Source of the DNA: JBFHFS01 sp041583495
GTDB taxonomy: Bacteria > Bacteroidota > Bacteroidia > Bacteroidales > Marinilabiliaceae
DNA length: 6,196 nt
Assembly: GCA_041583495.1 (NCBI GenBank)
Contig: JBFHFS010000103.1
Coordinates: 1 to 6,196 of the forward strand
Direction of reading: 5' to 3'
A program made the translations under genes and the position numbers. Below, piece by piece: positions 1-6,196 of the stretch. The notes under the pieces are model-generated. The model made no database searches and had not been told where the DNA came from. It worked only from the letters and a program-made list of their open reading frames with translations. Each line of letters opens with the position of its first letter. Position 1 is the stretch's first letter.

Positions 1-38
1 ATTTTAATAGAATTGAATTTTGCTATGCTCGGCATTGT

Positions 39-54
39 TGCAAACAAGTTTGCA
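39..54. repeat. Interrupted palindrome TGCAAAC-AA-GTTTGCA
   Basis: Two perfect 7-base inverted arms flank a 2-base centre in the AT-rich left flank. It could form a small hairpin or be a dimeric protein-binding site. No second copy was noticed in the window, and no gene start lies next to it, so no function is assigned. Confidence 0.4.
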
Positions 55-105
55 CACTGCTCTCACCAGTCGCAAAATTTTTGTTTCGTTTTTGCTGCTG
101 TAGGC

Positions 106-128
106 AAAAATGAAAAGCCCGTCGGCTT
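106..128 (-). terminator. Weak intrinsic-terminator-like hairpin
   Basis: Read on the minus strand, a 5-bp stem AAGCC / GGCTT with the tetraloop GACG is followed by TTTTCATTTTT. It lies about 124 nt beyond the stop of the lipoprotein gene, in the right orientation to end that transcript. The stem is short and the T tract is interrupted, so this is only a candidate. Confidence 0.35.
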
Positions 129-251
129 GAGACGAAATATATTGTTTCAATCAAGGAAGAATTTATACCGGACAATAGTAATATCTATATAAGCATGTAG
201 CTTGGATTATACCAAATTAACAATATGAGGTCGTGGATGACGAAATATTTA

Positions 252-1238
252 TTACCGCTCTTGTTTAGTATTGTTTTGTTCCATCCCTGGATTAAGCTCC
301 TGAATTAGCCATTTTGTGTACCCCAATATCGAATTGGGATCAGACTCTGGACCAACTGGGATACTACTACCACATGCATGAGGAAATGCATTGATATGAT
401 AAATCATATGGGGATGAATTTTGGGCAATCCGGCGGCCCAAAATTGATATAGCCAATCCTGAAAAACGTTGGGATAATAATCCTCACAATCTTTTCCTTT
501 AAAAGGGCCATAATAAAATACATATTCCAACGAATCGCCATTTTCATTTACCTGATTAAGCGTCCAATTTGCTCCTTCTACGACATCTTTTATTTTTATC
601 TTTCCTTTATCGAGGGGCCAATGTACGTTGAAATGATGCACCTCAAGCGCCACCCCATCAAGCATTTTTACAATATTTTTTGCTCTTTCGTTATTACAAA
701 AAATATTGTCCTCTTCCAGCATTTGAATCAACTTGTAATCCTTCCTTTTTAGGATTCCTTGTTCATAGGCATCAGCTATAACCTTCCGCAAAACAGGAAC
801 GTCGCTTTCGTACAAAATCCGGCGGTCTTCGCTTATTGGTCCTGCTGGATGTCCCAACATGGCTTCACGTGCAATGTTCACCCCATAAATTTCCCCTTTA
901 GCCTCTTCATTGGCCAACAATTGCACCAATGGGTTTGTTTTTGGATTCGTATCTGTTTCGCCCTCTTCCCATGAAATATAAAATTCTGGATAAGTTGTAA
1001 TCGTTTTAAATAAACCTCTGGCTCCACGGTCATATAAATAGTCGAGATTCTGATAGCAAAAAGGATAATCGGACAGGGAAAGATTTTTGCGTACGTCCTC
1101 TCGGTATCCTGCCAAACGAAGCCCAACCCTCATCTTAAAGTTATTTTCTGTTTTCTGTTTTGGGCCACAACCAACAACCATGAATGCTAAGATTATAGAT
1201 ATCAGTGCTGTGAAAAAACCGCTTGTATTTCTTTTCAT
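252..1238 (-). CDS. Lipoprotein of unknown function
   Basis: A 328-residue protein I do not recognise. The start at 1238 is preferred over an in-frame ATG at 1277 because MKRNTSGFF opens a classic lipoprotein signal: positive N-terminus, hydrophobic core, and lipobox VVGC with C24 as the lipidated residue. The protein is probably anchored in the outer membrane or on the cell surface. The mature part begins near MRVGLRLAGYRED. It is rich in aromatic and acidic residues and has two histidine clusters, HHFNVHW at about 201-207 and HPHMIYH at about 275-281, followed by HACG at 287-290. Strand-like segments such as GVALEVHHF and LEYVFYYGPF alternating with helices would suit a TIM-barrel hydrolase, but this is a guess with no diagnostic motif. 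It lies 51 nt after the GH78 remnant, in DNA visibly more AT-rich than the upstream operon. It may belong to the same glycan locus or be an unrelated neighbour. Confidence 0.85.
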   Translation of the reverse strand: MKRNTSGFFTALISIILAFMVVGCGPKQKTENNFKMRVGLRLAGYREDVRKNLSLSDYPFCYQNLDYLYDRGARGLFKTITTYPEFYISWEEGETDTNPKTNPLVQLLANEEAKGEIYGVNIAREAMLGHPAGPISEDRRILYESDVPVLRKVIADAYEQGILKRKDYKLIQMLEEDNIFCNNERAKNIVKMLDGVALEVHHFNVHWPLDKGKIKIKDVVEGANWTLNQVNENGDSLEYVFYYGPFKGKDCEDYYPNVFQDWLYQFWAAGLPKIHPHMIYHINAFPHACGSSIPVGPESDPNSILGYTKWLIQELNPGMEQNNTKQER

Positions 1239-1289
1239 AATAAATAGAATTAGAGTTGCATATGATTCAACCAACATTTCGTCATTTTT

Positions 1290-1433
1290 TTACAGGAGCC
1301 AAGTAGTAAGCATTCTATCAATTCCTTCCGGGTTGGTAAGGCATTCACACTTTAGATGCCCAATTTGGATTTGAGCAATGGCTTCGAAAACAAAAAACAG
1401 AAATGTCGCAACAACAAAAGCCCTTTTGATCAT
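1290..1433 (-). pseudogene. Probable N-terminal remnant of a second GH78 rhamnosidase
   Basis: A 47-codon frame beginning at ATG 1433. Residues 1-21 look like a signal peptide (MIKRAF, a hydrophobic core, then EAIAQ). The mature part reads IGHLKCECLTNPEGID and then TTWLL before TAA at 1292-1290. The pattern L-x-C-x4-NP-x-GID, then W a few residues on, matches the mature N-terminus of GH78 proteins. The intact rhamnosidase in this window has LTCNYQQNPLGID followed by FSW at residues 32-51. The rest of a rhamnosidase is absent; the next gene starts 51 nt after the stop. I therefore read it as the start of a degraded or deleted GH78 gene. An upstream ATG at 1517 is in frame but would bury the signal peptide. 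Alternatives are a small secreted peptide or a chance match; the short length limits certainty. Confidence 0.55.
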
Positions 1434-1532
1434 CTCATTATAATTGTAAATTTTTAAAGATCTTTTTCTATTTAAGACTTTTATCCCAAAGGGTTTAGGA
1501 AAAATTCGCAAGCTCATTTAGACGGGACTCTA
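1434..1532 (-). other. Spacer after the rhamnosidase, without an obvious terminator
   Basis: 99 nt between the rhamnosidase stop (TGA) and the ATG of the GH78 remnant. It is AT-rich, especially in its second half. The only inverted repeat seen is CCC-AAA-GGG at 1485-1493, too short to call a terminator. Nothing here rules out read-through from the operon into the genes to the left. No convincing Bacteroidetes promoter (TTG near -33 with TAnnTTTG near -7) was found. Confidence 0.4.
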
Positions 1533-4352
1533 TCAATATAACGAGATCCGGTATTCTCCGGACCCCAGAAGGATGTCATCCCCCACACTCCCGGCCATCA
1601 CAGAATGACTTTGTTGAGTATCTTTCTGAATATTAAATATTTCGAAATTCAGATATTGGTTATTCTCCAGATGAAGATGTGCTTTGGTATTAAATGGAAT
1701 TTTAACCCCCACTTCAATGGATGATTCCCGTCTCTCCCAGGAAACCGAGATTTTGCCATAAGGACTCTCCATGAACACCGACGATGTCTTGAGCGGATCC
1801 AACAGGGCCGGTTTTATGGAAAACTCTTTAAAGCCGGGATGTTCTGCCATGGGCCGAATGCCCCCCAGGGATTCGAAGAAATAGGCCGCAAAGCCACTGT
1901 GCATGGGATGATTTAAGGAACGATCCCACTCGATGCCACTGTCCCACTCCCACTGTCGCTCAGGCCAGGTGGTAAGGCCTGAATGGAGAATATAAGCCTG
2001 ACTCGGAAAGGAAGGATTGGTCAGGAGGGAATAGCTCAGAAGGGGCTCCCCCAAATCCTGAAGCAGCGAATAAATGTACCGGTTTCCATGGATCCCTGTT
2101 GAGTGATGTCCATTGTGCGTGATCAGGATGTCGTATTTTAAGCCATCCACCACATTGCGTAGGATCGAATCGGGAACCATATCGAACTGAAGAGCCATAA
2201 CCGTTGCTGTCTGACTCCCATACCAGGCCCGCTTATTCCCCTGATCATGTTTCAGAAAGGCGCTATTGAAATCGCGTTTAAGATTGGCCATGTCCTTTTC
2301 ATATTTTGCCAAGGCCCTTTTATCATCCATCAATTGAGCCATTTGCCTCGCCACTTTCAGGATATCATAAAAGAAGGCATTGGCCGATATGAATGGATGA
2401 CACTCCATGGCATCCGGATTATTTTTTCGATCCCACAGGGGCGGACACCAATCTCCCAGACCATTTTGAATAATGCCTTCCTCATTTTGGAAACTTTGAT
2501 AATAGGCAATCAGGTTTTGGATTTCAGGATAATAGGTTTCCACCAGTGATTTATCACCATTGTAAAGATAGGTGTACCATGGCAGGTAAACCATCGCGAT
2601 GCCCCAATCCAGTGCGGCCAGACCGGCAGATCTTTTCCCGGGTGCAACCATCGTTGGAGCAACAAAAGTTTGGTTCACGTTTTTACGATGCACACTTCTT
2701 AATTGAGAGATAATATCCTCCATGTACTTCTTATAAAACAGCCCCATATCGTAATTATAGAGACAAAAAGCGGCTACGGCATGCGCATCACCCAGCCACC
2801 CACATTTCTCCCGGTGCGGACAGTCTTCGGGAAAACCATGGAGGTTGTCCACGACCGTCCATTCACTGACGGCATATATTTTATTCAGCAGCGAGTCGGA
2901 ACTGTTAAACATCCCGGTCTTTTTCACATCGGTATGCACCAGAACGGCCCGAATGTTTTCCGCCTCCGGCTTTTCACTTAACCCGGCTATTTCAGCAAAC
3001 TGAAACCCATGGTAGGTAAATCGTGGTTCCCACTCCTCCCATCCGGCGCCTTTACAGATGTAGCGATCAATCTGATCGACACCCGTGGCAAATTTACCGG
3101 TGGACCCGGTGTGAATTTCATCCCCTATGCGGGTTAGCGCCTCGGCGGTGGTGATTTTAATTTCCTGACCGGCCTTTTCATTGACCCTAATCTTGACCCA
3201 ACCTGAAATGTTCTGTCCGAAATCAATGATCCAGTTCCCATTTTTTCCCTTAAAAATCCGGGTGGGTTCCAGCTCTTTAATTTTCCGGATGGGCGGAAGG
3301 TTTTGAGCACGTAATGCTCCCACATCGGGCTTCTCAATGGATGGTGTTTTCCATTGACTGTCATCATATCCATTGGTGTTCCAACCGGACAATTCGTAAC
3401 GTGCATCGTAAGTTTCGCCGGCATAAACATTGTCAAACACAATAGGTCCGGTGGACACTTTCCACTCTTTGTCAGAATAAATCTCTTCAATACTTCCATC
3501 ATCATAAAAAACCTTCACCACCATTTTACCTGTCGGCTTTCCATAATCCAAATTTCCTGAAAAGGCAATGGATTGCCCCCAGAATCCGTTTCCCAGAATA
3601 AGCCCAATGGTATTCTCTTTATTCAGCTTTGCGGCAGGCAGGTCGTAAACCACATAAAAGGCATGATGATCGTAACTTGTGGGCGCCGGATCCAGAACAT
3701 GATCGCCCACTTTATCCCCATTTACATACAACTCGTGGTAACCCAACCCACAGACATACGCCCGTGCGCTTACCACCTTCTTTTTTAAGCTGACTTCCCT
3801 TCGGAAATAAGCAACCGGAAAAGATGCAACCATTTTGGGTTCATCCATTCTCTCGGTCTGAAAAGCCTGAAAGCGATATTCCGAGATTCGACTATCCGAA
3901 TCAAGGCCTATCCAACTGGCGTTGTCCCAACTCGCCGGATCCAGGAGTGCTGTCTCGAATGTCTGTGTTTCGGACCAGTCGGTGGCTTTTCCATCCTGAT
4001 TCCACACCTTCACTTTCCAGTAATAAACCATGGAAGATTGAAGCTTCTCCCCTTCGTATGGGATTAAAACACTTTGGTTGGAATCGGTTTTTCCCGTATT
4101 CCACACATCCGCTTTTTCCGGGGTGAGAAGGTCTGGATGGGAAGCCACCAAAATTTGATAACCACTCTGAAAAGCATTGGATTCTTTACTCTCGATGACC
4201 CAGGAGAAATTAGGATTCTCATCAATCCCCAATGGGTTTTGTTGATAATTACATGTTAATTCGCTAAACATAAGCGACTTACCCGGACGGGTATTACACG
4301 ACCACCCAATGAGCATCAGGGCCATTGAAAAAAATAAAAGTCCTTTCTTCAT
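1533..4352 (-). CDS. Alpha-L-rhamnosidase, glycoside hydrolase family 78
   Basis: A 939-residue enzyme expected to release terminal alpha-L-rhamnose from glycans with inversion. The N-terminus has a hydrophobic stretch ending GWSC, so C19 may be lipidated, though W and G before it make a relaxed lipobox. The probable domain order is: beta-sandwich at about 28-135 (opening LTCNYQQNPLGID), rhamnosidase N-terminal domain at about 180-350, concanavalin-like domain at about 360-470 (WIIDFGQNISGW), (alpha/alpha)6 catalytic barrel at about 475-830, and C-terminal beta domain at about 832-939. The hallmark DCPHREKCGWLGDA starts at D510, with E515 as the likely general acid. GDW at 633-635 and TTWPERQ with E798 (likely general base) are also present. 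Length and domains are complete, with no frameshift. The ATG lies 5 nt after the sulfatase stop, implying translational coupling or at least co-transcription. Family assignment is very secure; the natural substrate is unknown, and a sulfated rhamnose-containing polysaccharide is inferred from the neighbour. Confidence 0.96.
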   Translation of the reverse strand: MKKGLLFFSMALMLIGWSCNTRPGKSLMFSELTCNYQQNPLGIDENPNFSWVIESKESNAFQSGYQILVASHPDLLTPEKADVWNTGKTDSNQSVLIPYEGEKLQSSMVYYWKVKVWNQDGKATDWSETQTFETALLDPASWDNASWIGLDSDSRISEYRFQAFQTERMDEPKMVASFPVAYFRREVSLKKKVVSARAYVCGLGYHELYVNGDKVGDHVLDPAPTSYDHHAFYVVYDLPAAKLNKENTIGLILGNGFWGQSIAFSGNLDYGKPTGKMVVKVFYDDGSIEEIYSDKEWKVSTGPIVFDNVYAGETYDARYELSGWNTNGYDDSQWKTPSIEKPDVGALRAQNLPPIRKIKELEPTRIFKGKNGNWIIDFGQNISGWVKIRVNEKAGQEIKITTAEALTRIGDEIHTGSTGKFATGVDQIDRYICKGAGWEEWEPRFTYHGFQFAEIAGLSEKPEAENIRAVLVHTDVKKTGMFNSSDSLLNKIYAVSEWTVVDNLHGFPEDCPHREKCGWLGDAHAVAAFCLYNYDMGLFYKKYMEDIISQLRSVHRKNVNQTFVAPTMVAPGKRSAGLAALDWGIAMVYLPWYTYLYNGDKSLVETYYPEIQNLIAYYQSFQNEEGIIQNGLGDWCPPLWDRKNNPDAMECHPFISANAFFYDILKVARQMAQLMDDKRALAKYEKDMANLKRDFNSAFLKHDQGNKRAWYGSQTATVMALQFDMVPDSILRNVVDGLKYDILITHNGHHSTGIHGNRYIYSLLQDLGEPLLSYSLLTNPSFPSQAYILHSGLTTWPERQWEWDSGIEWDRSLNHPMHSGFAAYFFESLGGIRPMAEHPGFKEFSIKPALLDPLKTSSVFMESPYGKISVSWERRESSIEVGVKIPFNTKAHLHLENNQYLNFEIFNIQKDTQQSHSVMAGSVGDDILLGSGEYRISLY

Positions 4353-4357
4353 TTCAT

Positions 4358-5719
4358 TTAATTTAGATACCCCGGTTCCATTCCTTCATTTCCATAGGCT
4401 TTGCGCATTCCATCGAGTTGTGCGGGAGAGCGCCAAAGGGGTTGTATATTCTTCCTATTCCATTGATTCCAGAGCCCCTCCAATTCTGCTGCTTTGCCGG
4501 GTTCTTTTTCCAACAGGTTGTTCTTCTCTTCCGGGTCCACTTCAAGATTAAACAAGCCCACCACCTCTTGTTTGGGGTGCGAAACCCATTTCCAATTTCC
4601 GGCCCGAACGGCACGTTGTCCCATCCAACGCCAATACAATACTCCGGATGGATCTGCTTTTTCCTCTCCTTTAAGATAAGGAATCAGGTTTGTTCCGGGT
4701 AATGATTCCGGGATGTCGGAATCGGAAACCGCCAATAAGGTGGGGAGCAAATCGAGCGAGGACACCGGCCGGTGATATTTCGTTCCCCGGGGGAGCATGC
4801 CCTCTTTCCATTGAACGATGAACGGGATTCGTATTCCCCCTTCAAACAGGTCTCCCTTATTGCCGCGAAGGGGCAGGTTATTCCCCGTGGCTGGGCCATG
4901 AATGGGGGCCCCATTATCGCTGATAAAGAAAACGAGGGTATTTTCTTCCAACCCATTCTCATGCAGCTGTTGCATTATTTTTCCAATATCCCCATCTAAA
5001 GCAGTTACCATTCCGGCATAGGTACGTCGCGCTTCATCCTGGATATGGGTGTTTTTGGCAATGGCTTCCCGGGTGGCCTCAAAGGGTGAGTGAGGGGCGG
5101 TGTAAGCCACAAATAAGAAGAAAGGCTCTTGCTTGTTCGCCCCGATAAATTCCTGCGCACCAACCGTAAGCTGATGGGTGTAATAAAACTCCTCATAGAC
5201 CAAACTGTCGTACCCGCGGGTAACCCTGTTAAACAGAGGACCATTATTATTCGGAGGGTAATGGCGGGCTCCCACCACCGCCCCATAATAAAAATCAAAT
5301 CCCCGTTGCTCCGGATTATCCTCGAACTTTCTACCCAAATCCCATTTCCCCACATAACCGGTTTGATAGCCGGCAGATTGCATGTAATCACCGAGGGTCC
5401 GAAGAGAACGTTCCAAACCAAAGGTATTTCTATCTCTTTGCTCGGGGTTGGCCTCATGTCCAAAACGCTGTTGATAATACCCGGTCATGATTCCGGCACG
5501 GGAGGGGCTGCACTGCGGAGCCGTTACATATCCGGAAGTGCAAAGCACCCCGTTTTGTGCCAGCTTATTAATATTTGGCGTCTGTAAATCCGTTTTAGCG
5601 TTGTAACAGCCCAGCTCGCTGTAACCCATATCATCCACAAAAAAGACGAGAACATTGGGCTTCTGGGCAAATCCAAAGGCAGATATGGCTAAGAAAAAAA
5701 GGATTCCTAATTGTTTCAT
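4358..5719 (-). CDS. Secreted formylglycine-dependent sulfatase (arylsulfatase-like, S1 family)
   Basis: A 453-residue hydrolase of sulfate esters, expected in the periplasm or outside the cell. Residues 1-18 form a signal peptide (hydrophobic GILFFLAISAFGFA, likely cut before Q19). The alkaline-phosphatase-like fold begins at PNVLVFFVDD, where D29 and D30 are metal ligands. The nucleophile motif CSPSR lies at 70-74; C70 would be oxidised to formylglycine by a maturase not in this window. Other conserved residues are K125, H210 in APHSP, D268 and N269 in SDNG, and K288 in LRGNKGDLFEGG. The usual GKWHLG motif reads GKWDLG, so the expected catalytic His is D127 (codon GAT at 5341-5339). A C-terminal subdomain follows, with LFNLEVDPEEKNNL at about 389-402. 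The length is normal for the family. The substrate and S1 subfamily cannot be assigned by eye. No clear Shine-Dalgarno is seen; the start is chosen because the signal peptide begins there. It is followed after 5 nt by the rhamnosidase gene. Confidence 0.95.
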   Translation of the reverse strand: MKQLGILFFLAISAFGFAQKPNVLVFFVDDMGYSELGCYNAKTDLQTPNINKLAQNGVLCTSGYVTAPQCSPSRAGIMTGYYQQRFGHEANPEQRDRNTFGLERSLRTLGDYMQSAGYQTGYVGKWDLGRKFEDNPEQRGFDFYYGAVVGARHYPPNNNGPLFNRVTRGYDSLVYEEFYYTHQLTVGAQEFIGANKQEPFFLFVAYTAPHSPFEATREAIAKNTHIQDEARRTYAGMVTALDGDIGKIMQQLHENGLEENTLVFFISDNGAPIHGPATGNNLPLRGNKGDLFEGGIRIPFIVQWKEGMLPRGTKYHRPVSSLDLLPTLLAVSDSDIPESLPGTNLIPYLKGEEKADPSGVLYWRWMGQRAVRAGNWKWVSHPKQEVVGLFNLEVDPEEKNNLLEKEPGKAAELEGLWNQWNRKNIQPLWRSPAQLDGMRKAYGNEGMEPGYLN

Positions 5720-5743
5720 TGATGCATGGTATTAACCGATTTA

Positions 5744-6196
5744 TTATTGGGACTCATCCGACGAAGAAAAGTGATAATCGAACCGCCGATCAGGTGCCGA
5801 CTCTCCGTTGATGAAAAACTCCCGGATATCAAAGAGTTTTTGAGAGTTATCCGCCCAATGAAAATCGAAATTCAGAGCCTTCGCGTTCCGGTTAAAAAAA
5901 GATCTGGGCACCGCAATTTCCATTTCGTTGTTCCGGTAGGCATAACTCAAATTATCCTTGTTCACCCATTTTCCTTTTTTATAAATTTGAATCGAGGTTT
6001 GCGTTTCACTCGATGGGCTGCAGTTAACCAGCAAGTCATAGCCTTCCCACCCGGTATTTTTGGAGGTATCCGTATTCAGGTACAACAACATCCAGTTTTT
6101 ATCGGTGTGGGGGGTTAAATCCCGGACAGTTTTAACGTAAAACCACACGTAATCTTTGCCACAACTGACTCTGCTTTCAACAATGTCGTTGCGCCC
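5744..6196 (-). CDS. C-terminal end of a secreted protein with a CBM9-like domain (5' partial)
   Basis: The last 150 codons of a gene whose start lies beyond the right edge. The frame stays open to position 6196, reading GRNDIVESRVSCGKDYVWFY at the edge. A GTG at 6148 is an internal valine codon, not a start. Visible motifs are DLTPHTDKNWM, LNTDTSKNTGWEGYD, FDFHWADNSQ and a closing APDRRFDYHF. From memory of such proteins, this order (TDxNWM, TGWEGYD, FxWADN, then AP-x-RF near the end) is typical of CBM9-like beta-sandwich domains at the C-terminus of large secreted carbohydrate-active or related proteins in Bacteroidetes and Planctomycetes. The domain probably helps bind glycan, but the catalytic or main domain is not visible, so the protein's function cannot be given. 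It ends in TAA 24 nt before the sulfatase start, which suggests one transcript. The domain-type call is fairly secure; the role is inferred. Confidence 0.72.
   Translation of the reverse strand, partial: GRNDIVESRVSCGKDYVWFYVKTVRDLTPHTDKNWMLLYLNTDTSKNTGWEGYDLLVNCSPSSETQTSIQIYKKGKWVNKDNLSYAYRNNEMEIAVPRSFFNRNAKALNFDFHWADNSQKLFDIREFFINGESAPDRRFDYHFSSSDESQ

Larger units (their letters stand above)
1..251. other. AT-rich left flank without a confident gene
   Basis: No gene is called here. On the minus strand, a frame from TTG at 150 to TAA at 6-4 is open for 48 codons, including SSKNETKILRLVRAV and ending in EHSKIQFY. It has no ATG, no upstream coding extension (TGA at 153-151) and no recognised domain. 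It overlaps the weak terminator-like hairpin and the interrupted palindrome. It could be the tail of a decayed gene, part of a dispersed repeat, or chance. Confidence 0.3.

Noticed and set aside
1275..1277. ATG at 1277 as the start of the lipoprotein
   Set aside because: It would place 13 extra residues before the lipoprotein signal; the ATG at 1238 gives a standard signal with lipobox VVGC.
1485..1493. CCC-AAA-GGG inverted repeat as a terminator after the rhamnosidase
   Set aside because: Only three base pairs with no adjoining T tract in the needed position; too weak to stop transcription.
3134..3505. Minus-strand frame of 123 codons inside the rhamnosidase gene
   Set aside because: It is an alternative frame of a fully intact GH78 coding sequence and resembles no protein family.
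5129..5587. Plus-strand frame of 152 codons
   Set aside because: It lies opposite the sulfatase coding sequence, has no recognisable domain or signal, and is explained as an antisense shadow.
5726..6118. Plus-strand frame of 130 codons at the right end
   Set aside because: It is antisense to the CBM9-like coding sequence, whose motifs are clear; no independent evidence of coding.
6146..6148. GTG as the start of the right-most gene
   Set aside because: The frame stays open for 16 more codons to the window edge, and the upstream residues continue the CBM9-like domain, so the gene is cut by the window.

Overview
The window looks like part of a polysaccharide-degradation locus from a member of the Bacteroidota (Bacteroidetes). 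The evidence is a secreted sulfatase of the formylglycine-dependent family next to a family GH78 alpha-L-rhamnosidase, lipoprotein-type signal sequences, and start codons without clear Shine-Dalgarno sequences. The species cannot be named from this sequence. All credible genes read on the minus strand, so transcription runs from position 6196 towards position 1.

Right to left: (1) 6196-5744 is the C-terminal end of a larger secreted protein. It carries a CBM9-like beta-sandwich domain, and its start lies outside the window. (2) 5719-4358 is a complete secreted sulfatase with an intact CSPSR active site, but with Asp replacing the usual His of the GKWHLG motif. (3) 4352-1533 is a complete GH78 alpha-L-rhamnosidase, starting only 5 nt after the sulfatase stop. 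(4) 1433-1290 is a short frame that encodes a signal peptide plus the first few residues of what looks like a second GH78 protein. It then stops and is probably a gene remnant. (5) 1238-252 is a lipoprotein of unknown function. (6) 251-1 is AT-rich, with a weak terminator-like hairpin, an interrupted palindrome and a 48-codon open frame of doubtful meaning.

The partial gene, sulfatase and rhamnosidase are separated by 24 nt and 5 nt, so they are probably one operon. Together they suggest removal of sulfate esters and terminal alpha-L-rhamnose from a sulfated, rhamnose-containing glycan such as an algal or other marine polysaccharide. The substrate is inferred. No SusC/SusD pair, regulator or sulfatase-maturating enzyme lies in the window.

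The stretch left of about 1530 is visibly more AT-rich than the operon and holds the gene remnant and the orphan lipoprotein, so it may be a rearranged edge of the locus. I see no CRISPR array, tRNA, rRNA, intact mobile element or clearly novel multi-gene system. The most unusual items are the sulfatase active-site substitution, the GH78 remnant and the unassigned lipoprotein.
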